Shown here one piece after another: positions 26,226 through 35,180 of a DNA stretch of 63,423 nt. The notes under the pieces were generated by a model. That model was not told the origin of the DNA. It did not search any database and was given only the letters and a program-made list of their open reading frames with translations. The translations under genes and the position numbers were made by a program. Each line of letters opens with the position of its first letter. The first letter of the stretch is position 1. Source of the stretch: Duodenibacillus sp964509205. Its GTDB lineage: Bacteria; Pseudomonadota; Gammaproteobacteria; Burkholderiales; Burkholderiaceae_F. The stretch spans positions 1-63,423 of the forward strand of contig CAZDVW010000012.1 of the NCBI GenBank assembly GCA_964509205.1. Reading direction: 5' to 3'.

Positions 26226-27386
26226 TTACTTGCCAGACCCCGTTTTCGTCTTGTCCGTGCTGTAACTCACCAAGTCGTTAGCCCGAACACGCAACACTCC
26301 GTCAATGATGACAATCTCTCCGGCAGAAAGACCTTTTTCAAGAATCCAATCCGTACCGTCTGCGCACTGCAATTGGACGTCTCTGGTCTCAACTCGATTG
26401 CTCTTGTTGACAACGAATACATACGGAGCACCAGTCTGATGGCGCAAAACAGCCTTCTGATTAACTCGAATCACCTTTTCTCTGACCCCGTCAATCAACT
26501 TGGCACGAACAAACATTCCCGGCAAAAGGGTTCTGTCAGGATTTGGAAACAAGGCGCGAATCCGAACCGTACCGGTCGCCTCATCAACAAGAGCATCTTT
26601 AAATGTCAACTGCCCTTTGTGCGGGTAAACGGTTCCATCCGCCAATGTGATGCTCACGTTGGCAGCATCTGCTACATCGGACTTAAGGTAGCCTGTCTCC
26701 AACTGCTTCTTTAACGTTGCAAGCGCCTCATATGACTGCGTTACGTCAACGTAAATCGGATCGAGTTGCTGAACAACCGTCAAGCGGGAAGCCTGATTGG
26801 CGGTTACGAGAGCACCCGGAGTCACCTCAGAAAGCGACACTTTTCCTGCAATTGGACTTTTCACTTCGGTATAACGCAAATTCTCTTGTGCCGTCACTAA
26901 GGCCGCCTGAGCAGCGAGAAGATTCGCCTGGGCGACTTTCAATTGCGCTTGTGTCGTATCATCCGCCTGCTTACTGACGGCCTGCGCTTTAACCAACTCA
27001 GAAGAGCGTTTAGCATCCGCCTGCGCCAATCTCAGATTTGCTTGTGCCTGAGCCACGGTTGCCTTTGCCTGAGAAACCGCTGCTTTAAAAAGAGTCGGAT
27101 CTATTTGGTAAAGAGACTGCCCTTCTTTAACTTCCGCCCCTTCTTCAAAAAGACGGCTAAGGATAATTCCAGAAACCTGCGGACGAACTTCTGCAACGCG
27201 ATAGGCTGTCGTGCGGCCAGGTAATTCAGAATAAATCACCGCATCGGAAAGTTCGGTAACTTGAACTCCAACCGGAGTCGCACGCACGGTCGGTGCGCCT
27301 GTTTGCTTCTGACACCCCGCAAGTCCGGCAATGAAAGCCGCCGTCAAAGTTACTACCATGATTTTCGATTTGGTTTTCAACAACAT
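26226..27386 (-). CDS. acrA: RND efflux periplasmic adaptor (membrane fusion protein, AcrA family)
   Basis: The 386-residue protein has a lipoprotein signal (IAGLAGCQKQ, with Cys near residue 25) and the AcrA domain order. A lipoyl half-motif contains GAEVKEGQSLYQID (about 82-95), and the alpha-hairpin coiled coil is Ala/Gln-rich (about 98-165). The second lipoyl half contains SPIAGKVSLSEVTPGALV (about 176-193). Beta-barrel and membrane-proximal domains complete it. It is first in the acrA-acrB-oprM-tetR operon. GAGGGG lies about 10 bases before the ATG. Confidence 0.95.
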   Translation of the reverse strand: MLLKTKSKIMVVTLTAAFIAGLAGCQKQTGAPTVRATPVGVQVTELSDAVIYSELPGRTTAYRVAEVRPQVSGIILSRLFEEGAEVKEGQSLYQIDPTLFKAAVSQAKATVAQAQANLRLAQADAKRSSELVKAQAVSKQADDTTQAQLKVAQANLLAAQAALVTAQENLRYTEVKSPIAGKVSLSEVTPGALVTANQASRLTVVQQLDPIYVDVTQSYEALATLKKQLETGYLKSDVADAANVSITLADGTVYPHKGQLTFKDALVDEATGTVRIRALFPNPDRTLLPGMFVRAKLIDGVREKVIRVNQKAVLRHQTGAPYVFVVNKSNRVETRDVQLQCADGTDWILEKGLSAGEIVIIDGVLRVRANDLVSYSTDKTKTGSGK

Positions 27387-27442
27387 CTCAAAATTCCCCT
27401 CGAAAGGAAAAGACTTTGCAATTTAAAGCACACAACGTCCAG

Positions 27443-27459
27443 GTCTGTTTTTACCAGAC
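27443..27459. promoter_or_regulatory. Candidate operator before the RND efflux operon
   Basis: GTCTG-7 bases-CAGAC forms a 5-bp perfect inverted repeat about 57 bases before the acrA start. TetR-family operators are short palindromes in this position, but this repeat is too short to be distinctive, so it is only a candidate. The surrounding 265-base gap (27387-27651) holds the operon promoter and the glmS terminator. Confidence 0.3.
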
Positions 27460-27595
27460 TGAACGAAGATTCAGCATTCTACAGATTTAAAAATAACTTT
27501 CAGAGATCGTCAATAAAATTTACACATTTTTACTTCGGATTTTTCTTTTTACACAACTATCTAGAGGGTTTTGTCTAGGCACTATCCCCATGCAT

Positions 27596-27620
27596 AAAAA
27601 ACGGGGAGGTCACCCTCCCC
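27596..27620 (-). terminator. Rho-independent terminator of glmS
   Basis: Leftwards reading gives GGGGAGG-GTGA-CCTCCCC (stem arms 27614-27620 and 27603-27609), then G and six T, 32 bases after the glmS stop. Confidence 0.88.
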
Positions 27621-27651
27621 ATGACATCCGACACCTCGATGCGACTAACCG

Positions 27652-29478
27652 CTACTCGACTGTTACGCTTTTAGCCAAATTGCGAGGCTTATCGACATCT
27701 GTCCCACGAGCAAGTGCCGTGTGATACGCCAAAAGTTGCAGAGGAACCACATGGAGAATCGGACTGAGATCTCCATCGTTTTCCGGCATGTGAATGACAT
27801 GAATGTTGTCATCCGAGAGTATCTGCGCATCGTTATCGGCAAACACGTACAGCTCCCCTCCGCGAGCACGCACCTCTTGCATATTGCTTTTGAGTTTCTC
27901 AAGAAGGTCGTCATTAGGAGCAACCGTAACAACTGGCATATTTGAGTCCACGAGCGCCAAGGGCCCGTGTTTTAACTCGCCTGCCGGATAGGCCTCGGCA
28001 TGAATATAACTAATCTCCTTGAGCTTCAAGGCTCCTTCCAATGCAATCGGATAATGCAGCCCTCTTCCCAGAAAAAGGGCATGCTCCTTCCTTGTAAAAC
28101 GCTCTGCCCACGCAATAATTTGCGGCTCCAGAGCAAGAACACTTGTCAGCGCTTTCGGGACATGACGCAACCTGACGAGACAGCTTTCCTCAGCCATCGG
28201 CGTTAAGCGACCGTTCAACTTAGCCAACACCAGCGTCAGGAGGTAAAGCGCTACCAACTGCGTCGTAAAAGCCTTTGTACTTGCAACGCCAATCTCGACT
28301 CCTGCACGGGTAATAAATTTCAAGGCACTCTCTCGAACAAGAGCACTTTGTTCAACATTGCATATGGCAAGGTTCTTGTTCATGCCGAGTTTCTTAGCGA
28401 ATTTAAGCGCCGCAATCGTATCGGCCGTCTCTCCTGACTGAGAGATTGTTACGACCAACGTATCGTCCGAAGCAACCGGCGTCCGATAACGATACTCGCT
28501 TGCAATCTCCACATCAGCAGGAATTCCAGCAACCGATTCAAGCCAATAACGAGCTGTCGAAGCTGCATAAAAACTCGTGCCGCAGGCCAACAACAACACT
28601 CGCCGCGTTTTCAAAAAAATCTCCCTCGCTCCCTGACCAAAAATTTCTGGGCAAATGCTGCTCACCCCATCGATTGTGTCAGCTACGGCACGAGGCTGTT
28701 CAAAAATCTCCTTTTGCATGTAATGGCGATACGGTCCGAGTTCCGCCGCTCCTGAATAACCGCTGAGTTCAACTTCCTTGCGACTTACCTCAACATATCC
28801 CTGAGTGCTTTGCTCATAAACCACGTAGCGTTCCCGGGTCATCTCAACAACATCGCCATCTGCAAGGTACACCACTCGCTCTGCCGTGCTTGCAATTGCC
28901 ATAGCGTCGCTGGCTAAAAAGTTTTCTCCCTTTCCTAGTCCCAAAACAAGAGGTGACCCCTGCCTTGCCCCCACGACGCGATCGGGCTCATCTTTGCAAA
29001 AGACAGCGATTGCGTAGGCCCCGCGAACACGAGCAAGAGCCGCTTTAACCGCCCCCAAAAGATCACCCTCATAACAACGGTTGACTAGCTGTGCCAGCAC
29101 TTCTGTATCTGTTTGACTTTCAAACACTGCGCCAGAAGCCAAAAGCTCGCTTCGCAACTCAGCATAGTTTTCGATAATGCCGTTATGAACAAGCGCAATT
29201 CGTCCTCCCGCAATATGCGGGTGTGCATTCTCCACAACGGGTCCTCCGTGCGTTGCCCATCGCGTATGAGCAATTCCCACGGTGCCGCTTATCCCCTCTT
29301 TTTGAACTTGCTCACAGAGGTCTGCCACTCGTGCAACCGTCCGAACACGAGAAATCTTCCCCTCTGCACAGACAGCGACGCCACAACTGTCATAGCCACG
29401 ATATTCCAGACGACGCAACCCTTCTAGAAGAATTGGAACGACATTCCGAGTGCTTACACCTGCCACAATTCCGCACAT
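27652..29478 (-). CDS. glmS: Glucosamine--fructose-6-phosphate aminotransferase (isomerizing)
   Basis: The 608-residue enzyme makes glucosamine-6-phosphate from fructose-6-phosphate and glutamine. The N-terminal glutaminase domain starts MCGIVAG with catalytic Cys after Met removal, and has the GIAHTRWATHG motif (about 68-78). Two SIS domains follow (LLACGTSFYAASTARYW, about 298; ALFLGRGLHYPIALEGALKL, about 460). The C-terminal AKSVTVE is the family terminus. It is 13 bases after glmU, so the two are co-transcribed. No glmS ribozyme, which is a Firmicute feature, is expected. Confidence 0.97.
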   Translation of the reverse strand: MCGIVAGVSTRNVVPILLEGLRRLEYRGYDSCGVAVCAEGKISRVRTVARVADLCEQVQKEGISGTVGIAHTRWATHGGPVVENAHPHIAGGRIALVHNGIIENYAELRSELLASGAVFESQTDTEVLAQLVNRCYEGDLLGAVKAALARVRGAYAIAVFCKDEPDRVVGARQGSPLVLGLGKGENFLASDAMAIASTAERVVYLADGDVVEMTRERYVVYEQSTQGYVEVSRKEVELSGYSGAAELGPYRHYMQKEIFEQPRAVADTIDGVSSICPEIFGQGAREIFLKTRRVLLLACGTSFYAASTARYWLESVAGIPADVEIASEYRYRTPVASDDTLVVTISQSGETADTIAALKFAKKLGMNKNLAICNVEQSALVRESALKFITRAGVEIGVASTKAFTTQLVALYLLTLVLAKLNGRLTPMAEESCLVRLRHVPKALTSVLALEPQIIAWAERFTRKEHALFLGRGLHYPIALEGALKLKEISYIHAEAYPAGELKHGPLALVDSNMPVVTVAPNDDLLEKLKSNMQEVRARGGELYVFADNDAQILSDDNIHVIHMPENDGDLSPILHVVPLQLLAYHTALARGTDVDKPRNLAKSVTVE

Positions 29479-29491
29479 GATCCTCTCCCGA

Positions 29492-30862
29492 TTACTGTTT
29501 TGCCTTTTTGTCGGGACGAATCCATCCTTCGATCGTCATTTCCCTCATCCGACTGATCGTGAGTTTGCCTGCCGGAGCATCTTTTGTCAGCGTCGTTCCT
29601 GCTCCGAGAGTAGCGCCCGCCCCCACGGAAACAGGCGCAACCAACTGCGTGTCCGATCCAATAAAAGCATCATCTCCGATAACTGTTTTCGACTTGTTAA
29701 CACCGTCGTAGTTGCAAGTGATTGTTCCAGCTCCGATATTGACCCTTGCTCCCATTTCTGTGTCACCGATGTAGGAGAGGTGGTTAACTTTCGACCCTTT
29801 CCCTATGGAGGATTTTTTTATTTCGACAAAATTACCAATGTGGGCATCCTCGGCAATTTCCGTTTCCGGACGTAATCTCGAGTAAGGGCCGATCTTTGCG
29901 TTCTCTCGAACGCAAGCTCCGTCGATGTAGGAAAACGCCTCGACTTTTACGCCTGCAGCGATCTGGGAATTACGGATGACGCAATACGGCCCCACACAAA
30001 CTCCGTCTCCCAACACAACCTTTCCTTCAAAAACACACCCCACATCAATTTTGACATCGATTCCGCAGAGAAGTTCTCCGCGAATATCCAATCTTGACGG
30101 ATCAGAAACCGTTACCCCGCTCTCTGTGAGCTTTTCTGCTAAATGATCCTGCCAAATACCCTCAAGACGAGCCAACTGCGTCTTCGAATTCACTCCTTCG
30201 ACCTCAAAGCTGCGGCGCGGCCGAGCAGATGTGATTCGAACGCCGTCGCGAAGGGCAAGACTGATCACATCTGTCAGGTAATACTCCCCCTGAGCATTGC
30301 TTGCTTTCAATTCTGCAAGCCACCCTGAAAGACGGTTCGTCGGGAAAAGCATAATTCCCGTATTAACTTCACGAATTTGTTTTTGCCCTTCCGTCGCATC
30401 CTTTTGCTCAACGATTGCCACAATCCTGCCCTTTTGTCGAAGAATGCGTCCGTACCCAGTTGGATTGCGCAACACCGTCGTAAGAAGAGCCATTCCATCT
30501 CCCGCCACAGCTGTAAGTCGCGAGATTGTTTCCGTTTGAATCAACGGTACATCGCCTAAGAGGACAAGCGTTTGTTCCGCCGCAGGATCCAATTTATCCA
30601 ACGCTTTCTGTAGCGCATGCCCCGTACCGAGCTGTGGCTCTTGAAGAACAAACTCGAGTCCCTCCCGTCCCTTTAAACTCATTTCGACAAGCGGAGCAAG
30701 GTGACCAACGACAACAATGGTTTTTGCCACATTGTCAAGCGACGCTACTGTATCCAACACGTGCTCGATCATTGGCTTTCCTGCCAGCGTTTGGAGAACT
30801 TTGGGCAAGCGTGAGCACATGCGCTTACCTTGGCCTGCCGCCAAAACAACCACATTCATCAT
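29492..30862 (-). CDS. glmU: Bifunctional UDP-N-acetylglucosamine pyrophosphorylase/glucosamine-1-phosphate N-acetyltransferase
   Basis: The 456-residue enzyme makes UDP-GlcNAc. The uridyltransferase domain starts with LAAGQGKRMCSRLPKVLQ (about residues 7-24). The left-handed beta-helix acetyltransferase domain occupies about 250-440, with hexapeptide repeats and GAGTITCNYDGVNKSKT (about 377-393). Length equals E. coli GlmU. AAGGA precedes the start; two adjacent ATG codons are possible. With glmS it forms a cell-wall precursor operon. glmM is not here. Confidence 0.97.
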   Translation of the reverse strand: MMNVVVLAAGQGKRMCSRLPKVLQTLAGKPMIEHVLDTVASLDNVAKTIVVVGHLAPLVEMSLKGREGLEFVLQEPQLGTGHALQKALDKLDPAAEQTLVLLGDVPLIQTETISRLTAVAGDGMALLTTVLRNPTGYGRILRQKGRIVAIVEQKDATEGQKQIREVNTGIMLFPTNRLSGWLAELKASNAQGEYYLTDVISLALRDGVRITSARPRRSFEVEGVNSKTQLARLEGIWQDHLAEKLTESGVTVSDPSRLDIRGELLCGIDVKIDVGCVFEGKVVLGDGVCVGPYCVIRNSQIAAGVKVEAFSYIDGACVRENAKIGPYSRLRPETEIAEDAHIGNFVEIKKSSIGKGSKVNHLSYIGDTEMGARVNIGAGTITCNYDGVNKSKTVIGDDAFIGSDTQLVAPVSVGAGATLGAGTTLTKDAPAGKLTISRMREMTIEGWIRPDKKAKQ

Positions 30863-31036
30863 ATTGATTTTCCTTTGTTTTACGCCCTTTTCATCGGTGA
30901 GATTTCAGGCGGGTTTGCACTAAACATCCAGCATTGTACTCAAGAGTTTTTCAAACCCTGCCTGATGGCGACAAAGAAGACCATTCCTCGTTTGAAAAAG
31001 AATGGAAAATATCTACGTTGCGTCTGTTAAAACAGA

Positions 31037-32494
31037 CTACGCTTGCGTTTGAACTTCAGCCGCCAGGTACCAACGATGATACTGTTCATTGAACCGAGTC
31101 GGAACAAGACTGCCGATAACCATTCCAAAGCAAGCAACAATGAAGCCGCCCAACACACTTGGAATGACGTTGCCTAACGGTGTCACTGTGAGTACGGTCC
31201 AAGCGATAGCACCCAACACGATTGACACCCAAGCTCCCTGCGTTGTCGCTTTCTTCCAGTAGAGACCTGCTACCAAAGGCCAGAAAGCGCCCACCACCGG
31301 GAATTGATAGGCCATGGCGACCATGTCATAAATAGCCGTCCCTTCGAACCAAAGACTATAAGCAAGAACAGCGGAGGCGAAAATCACAAGTGCGCCCCTA
31401 AAATAAAGAAGCTCATCTTTCGCCTTGATATCGATGTAATTTCGAAGCACATTGTGAACAAACGTTGTTGTCGGTGCGAGCATCGTTGCAGAAGCTGTTG
31501 ACATGACGGCAGAAAGCACAGCTCCGAAAAACAGAACTCGCATCCAAATCGGCATATAGTCGCGAACAAGCGTCGGCAGGAGTCGTTGCGGATCCGTCTT
31601 CAAAAGTGTCTCTCCAACGCCCGGCATTGCCAAAACTGCCGCACAAACAATGAACATCGGAATAAAAGCAAAGAAGATGTAGAACATACCGCCGAGAATT
31701 GGTCCGCGAGTTGCAACCTTCTCATCCTTTGCACTCATAACGCGCTGAAAAACATCTTGCTGAGGAATTGAACCAATCATCATGGTCATTGCTGCGGAAA
31801 TCCAGAAAAGCCATCCGTGGAGTGACATTTCAGGAAAAACGCGGAACAGCTCTCTTTCAGAGGCGAATGCGTAGACATTCTGAACTCCGCCGGCCATGTC
31901 TCCTGCAACGTAAGCAATGGCAACCAAACCCGCAACAATAATCACCATTTGCATGAAGTCTGTGAAAGCAACAGACCACATTCCCCCATACACCGTGTAG
32001 AAAAGGACCACAAACGTGCCAAGTGCCATACCGAGCGAGACGCTGATTGCTCCTTCGGTAAGCAAATTAATTACCAGTCCTAATGCCGCAACTTGCGCTC
32101 CGACCCAGCCAAGATAAGAAAGGATGACAAAAATTGAGCACGCCAGCTCAATTTTCTTCCCGTAACGTTTGCGATAGAAGTCTCCGATCGTCAAAAGATT
32201 CATTCGATAGAGCTTGCGAGCAAAAAACATCCCGACGAGAATTAACGCAGCGCCAGAACCAAAGGGTTCCTCAATAACACCCGCAATACCGCCTTCAATA
32301 AAACGGCCGGGAAGACCTAAAACTGTCTCGCTCCCAAACCACGTGGCGAATGTTGTGGTAATGACCATCATCAATGGTAGTGAGCGTCCTGCTAGAGCAT
32401 AATCGGCGGTATTGTTTACGCGGCGAGCCGCCCACAACCCGATTCCAATCGAAACCAGCATATAAAGACAAACCAGTACGATCAGGTTAGTCAT
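31037..32494 (-). CDS. Sodium:solute symporter family permease
   Basis: The 485-residue protein has about 13 transmembrane helices and the SSS (LeuT-fold) motifs: FATWFGSETVLGLPGRFIEGG near residues 53-73, which covers the unwound helix region, and YGGMWSVAFTDFMQMV at about 170-185. The family co-transports sodium with sugars, amino acids, proline, pantothenate or organic acids; the substrate is not clear. GGAG precedes the ATG at 32494 and rules out a longer start at 32608. It is a single gene, downstream of a 340-base AT-rich gap (32495-32834) shared with the asparaginase gene's terminator. Confidence 0.9.
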   Translation of the reverse strand: MTNLIVLVCLYMLVSIGIGLWAARRVNNTADYALAGRSLPLMMVITTTFATWFGSETVLGLPGRFIEGGIAGVIEEPFGSGAALILVGMFFARKLYRMNLLTIGDFYRKRYGKKIELACSIFVILSYLGWVGAQVAALGLVINLLTEGAISVSLGMALGTFVVLFYTVYGGMWSVAFTDFMQMVIIVAGLVAIAYVAGDMAGGVQNVYAFASERELFRVFPEMSLHGWLFWISAAMTMMIGSIPQQDVFQRVMSAKDEKVATRGPILGGMFYIFFAFIPMFIVCAAVLAMPGVGETLLKTDPQRLLPTLVRDYMPIWMRVLFFGAVLSAVMSTASATMLAPTTTFVHNVLRNYIDIKAKDELLYFRGALVIFASAVLAYSLWFEGTAIYDMVAMAYQFPVVGAFWPLVAGLYWKKATTQGAWVSIVLGAIAWTVLTVTPLGNVIPSVLGGFIVACFGMVIGSLVPTRFNEQYHRWYLAAEVQTQA

Positions 32495-32763
32495 CAGCAA
32501 ATCTCCAAAAAAGCTTAACGACCTAGGTTCTTGCAGAAGTCTTTTTTCTATTTTTGCGAAAAAGGACCGGAAATTTTTTTGCAGGGGCGCAGTATAGGGA
32601 GATATCAACCTTTTTTTCCCATGTGTGGAAAAAAATCAACGAAATAAAATTTTTTCTCATTTAAATCAATATGTTATGACGCCCAAAACCATCAAATTAA
32701 TCTTTTTTCTTTTCTCCTCTTCACCAAAGATCGCTTCTAGACATCTACTGAGCTTCCCTCAAT

Positions 32764-32794
32764 AAAAAACGCACTGTTTTATAAAGCAGTGCGT
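32764..32794 (-). terminator. Rho-independent terminator
   Basis: ACGCACTG pairs with CAGTGCGT around ten bases, followed leftwards by six T. It ends the asparaginase transcript. The rest of the gap to 32494 is AT-rich and holds a TATACT-type box at 32591-32596 (minus strand) for the symporter gene. Confidence 0.8.
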
Positions 32795-32834
32795 TCGAGT
32801 CAAAGTTGTCTTTCTCTAGAAAAACAAACCCGCA

Positions 32835-33827
32835 TCAGACGTCAAAGAGTTCCTCAAGTGCATCGCGATTAGTGGCCAATTCAGGCTTCTCGGACAAGAC
32901 AATCATGAGTTTGAGGCGAGCCTTTGCCGCAGAGAGCTCTCCGCCCATGGCAAGACCTGCACGACGCGTATCTGTAACACTACCCGGATAACCGTAGACG
33001 TCCAATACGCGTCCGCCTGGCGTACGTGTTGTAAGCACAACGGCAATCCCCTTCTTAACGGCATCTTCAATGCCTGGAACCATAGGTGGCGGCACATTCC
33101 CACGACCGAAGCCCTCAATCACAATACCCTTAACGCCTTGACTTACCGCAAAATCGATGTAATCGCGAGTCGATCCCGTCATGCATTTAATTAAATCAAC
33201 GCGAGCTGTTAACGCTTTCGGATGAAAGCGCTTAACTCCTAATGGTTTGCGACGCATGACAATCTTGTCTAGATCCACGTACCCAATTGGCCCCCACCAA
33301 GGCGATTGGAACGTCGCCGGATTGGCCGAATGCGTTTTCATAACTTCGCCTGGCGCATGAAGCGTTTCATTAAGGCACACCAAAACCCCCATGCCGACAG
33401 CTTCTTTACTCGCCGCAGTCTTCACTGAGCAGTAAATATTCATCGGGCCGTCTGGACTCGTGTCACCGGCGCCGCGCATAGCCGCCGTGCAGACAACGGG
33501 CTTTTCGCTTTCGTGCAATAAATCAAGGAAGAAACTGGTTTCCTCCAACGTATCCGTCCCGTGCGTCACAATGACGCCGGCCACATCATCTCGTTGAAGC
33601 TCTTTTTCAATTCGAACATGAAGATCCCACATGTTCTTTGGTGTCATGCCAGGAGATGCGATATTAGAAAATTGGATGAATTCAAGCGGTGCAATATCGC
33701 CCAGTCCAGGAACGGCTGCCGCCAAATCTTCGCCTGTGCAAGCCGGAACGAGACCATGACTTACTGCATCATACTTCATTGCAATCGTTCCGCCCGTTGC
33801 CACCACAACTACCTTTTTATCAATCAT
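32835..33827 (-). CDS. L-asparaginase (type I/II family)
   Basis: The 330-residue protein has both signature threonine motifs: ATGGTIAMKY near residues 10-19 and VTHGTDTLEETSFF near 88-101. Later conserved parts include VIEGFGRGNVPPPM (about 230-243). It hydrolyses asparagine to aspartate and ammonia. There is no signal peptide, which favours a cytoplasmic enzyme, although periplasmic type II enzymes share the fold. AAGGAG lies before the ATG. It is the last gene of a cluster with an unknown protein and a permease, which suggests use of an amide-containing nutrient. Confidence 0.93.
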   Translation of the reverse strand: MIDKKVVVVATGGTIAMKYDAVSHGLVPACTGEDLAAAVPGLGDIAPLEFIQFSNIASPGMTPKNMWDLHVRIEKELQRDDVAGVIVTHGTDTLEETSFFLDLLHESEKPVVCTAAMRGAGDTSPDGPMNIYCSVKTAASKEAVGMGVLVCLNETLHAPGEVMKTHSANPATFQSPWWGPIGYVDLDKIVMRRKPLGVKRFHPKALTARVDLIKCMTGSTRDYIDFAVSQGVKGIVIEGFGRGNVPPPMVPGIEDAVKKGIAVVLTTRTPGGRVLDVYGYPGSVTDTRRAGLAMGGELSAAKARLKLMIVLSEKPELATNRDALEELFDV

Positions 33828-33863
33828 GTTCAGCTCTCCTTCAACGTTGAACTCTGTTAAAGA

Positions 33864-35105
33864 TCATTCCATTACTGCGAGTTTATGATTTCCTGCTCGT
33901 TTTCTCGCATCCATTAATTCTTTCCAGGCCTCTTTACTACGAGCATTGAGGCAACTCACCGCCTCGAGGACAACATCTGCAAAGCGGTTAACGTCAGCCA
34001 AAGTTAGAACGGGATAAACCGTGGCTTCTAATTCTTTTTCTGGGACAAACAAAGACAAACAACCTGTTGTCCCAGGGATAGCTCCAACGCCGCCCATAAC
34101 CTCGTGAATATCATCACTCATAAAAGTTACGCCACCGAGATCCTCGCTTGCAAATCGGTTAATTTCAGCTGCAATTCGCACTTTTTGAGCTGACGTTTTG
34201 GCTTGCTCTAAAGCTAACCCTAATTGTTGTATATGTTTCCCCATCTTGGCAGTCAAACAGCGCATAGCACCAGCTTGCCGAGCCAGTAGTTGACGCGGAA
34301 ACACAATCGGAAAACCTAGGCGCTCCGAAGCTTGAACGAGGCATTCACTAACAGTCACGTTGTCATCACCCGGATAGGCCCGTGTTACAAATGTCGGTTC
34401 ATTAATCTTCGGGGAGATTGGCTCGGCGCAGACCTTGCCCTCGACTAAGATAGTCGGCAATTCATCCAATCCCAGACGTCTCATCATTGCCGCCTTCCCA
34501 GCCAGATTGACGTTACCTTCTACGTCTTCATTTGGCCCTAGTCCGCCCACAGTGGCATTTACAACCGCCAAAATGGAAACATCAATGCCATCAACCTCAA
34601 TAACACCGCCCAATTGGCATCCAAAATTACCCGGTACTTCTTCGGTTCCGGTTAAAAAATGCGTTGGGAAGTTTTTGCTGAAACTATTTAAAGCCGCATT
34701 AGCAATGGCAGACTGAAGAGCAACAGGAACCTCCATAGCTCCTTGCCCAAGAATCCTACCAAAGGCTCTCATAGCTCCCGCTTGTGTTGTGATAGCAGAA
34801 CAACCGACAACTCGTTGTGAAAGTTCTGCCTCAAAAGGCGTTACACCGCGACGCGCTGAGGCATACGCAACGCCTCCGGAGGCCAAACAAACGGTAAAAC
34901 CACCATTCTTTCCAATATGAGGGACAACTTCTGCAATTGTGAGATCCAGTTGCGTTGCCCGTTGCAGGATCATGAGTACGGTGGCCAGACCGCCAGAATC
35001 ATCTTGGATGAAACCACAATGACTATTAGCATGTCCGCAGCCTGCATGTCCCACAATGCCATACTGACCTTGGGATGCTGAACTCAGTTTTACACTAACC
35101 GTCAT
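33864..35105 (-). CDS. Conserved-looking protein of unknown function, adjacent to asparaginase and permease
   Basis: I do not recognise this 413-residue protein. It has no signal peptide and no long hydrophobic helix, and looks like a soluble cytoplasmic enzyme. Conspicuous motifs are GHAGCGHANSHCGF (residues 19-32), which could bind metal or form a reactive site, GLGPNEDVEGNVN (about 190-202) and EVMGGVGAIPGTTGC (about 338-352). The gene starts at 35105. It lies 36 bases upstream of the asparaginase gene and 75 bases downstream of the permease gene, with a hairpin between it and the permease. Context suggests processing of a substrate brought in by the permease, perhaps releasing asparagine or an amide. 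This is inference only. Confidence 0.7.
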   Translation of the reverse strand: MTVSVKLSSASQGQYGIVGHAGCGHANSHCGFIQDDSGGLATVLMILQRATQLDLTIAEVVPHIGKNGGFTVCLASGGVAYASARRGVTPFEAELSQRVVGCSAITTQAGAMRAFGRILGQGAMEVPVALQSAIANAALNSFSKNFPTHFLTGTEEVPGNFGCQLGGVIEVDGIDVSILAVVNATVGGLGPNEDVEGNVNLAGKAAMMRRLGLDELPTILVEGKVCAEPISPKINEPTFVTRAYPGDDNVTVSECLVQASERLGFPIVFPRQLLARQAGAMRCLTAKMGKHIQQLGLALEQAKTSAQKVRIAAEINRFASEDLGGVTFMSDDIHEVMGGVGAIPGTTGCLSLFVPEKELEATVYPVLTLADVNRFADVVLEAVSCLNARSKEAWKELMDARKRAGNHKLAVME

Positions 35106-35136
35106 AAGTAAACTCTAAATAGTTTTTCTTTTTAAT

Positions 35137-35170
35137 AAACATCCTGCAAAAGAATATTTGCAGGATGTTT
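35137..35170. repeat. Strong intergenic hairpin between permease and unknown gene
   Basis: AAACATCCTGCAAA (35137-35150) and TTTGCAGGATGTTT (35157-35170) pair perfectly over 14 bp with a 6-base loop. In the direction of transcription (leftwards) no long T-run follows, so it may be an mRNA-stabilising or attenuating element that sets different expression for permease and downstream genes. Confidence 0.65.
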
Positions 35171-35180
35171 TCAGTTCAGG

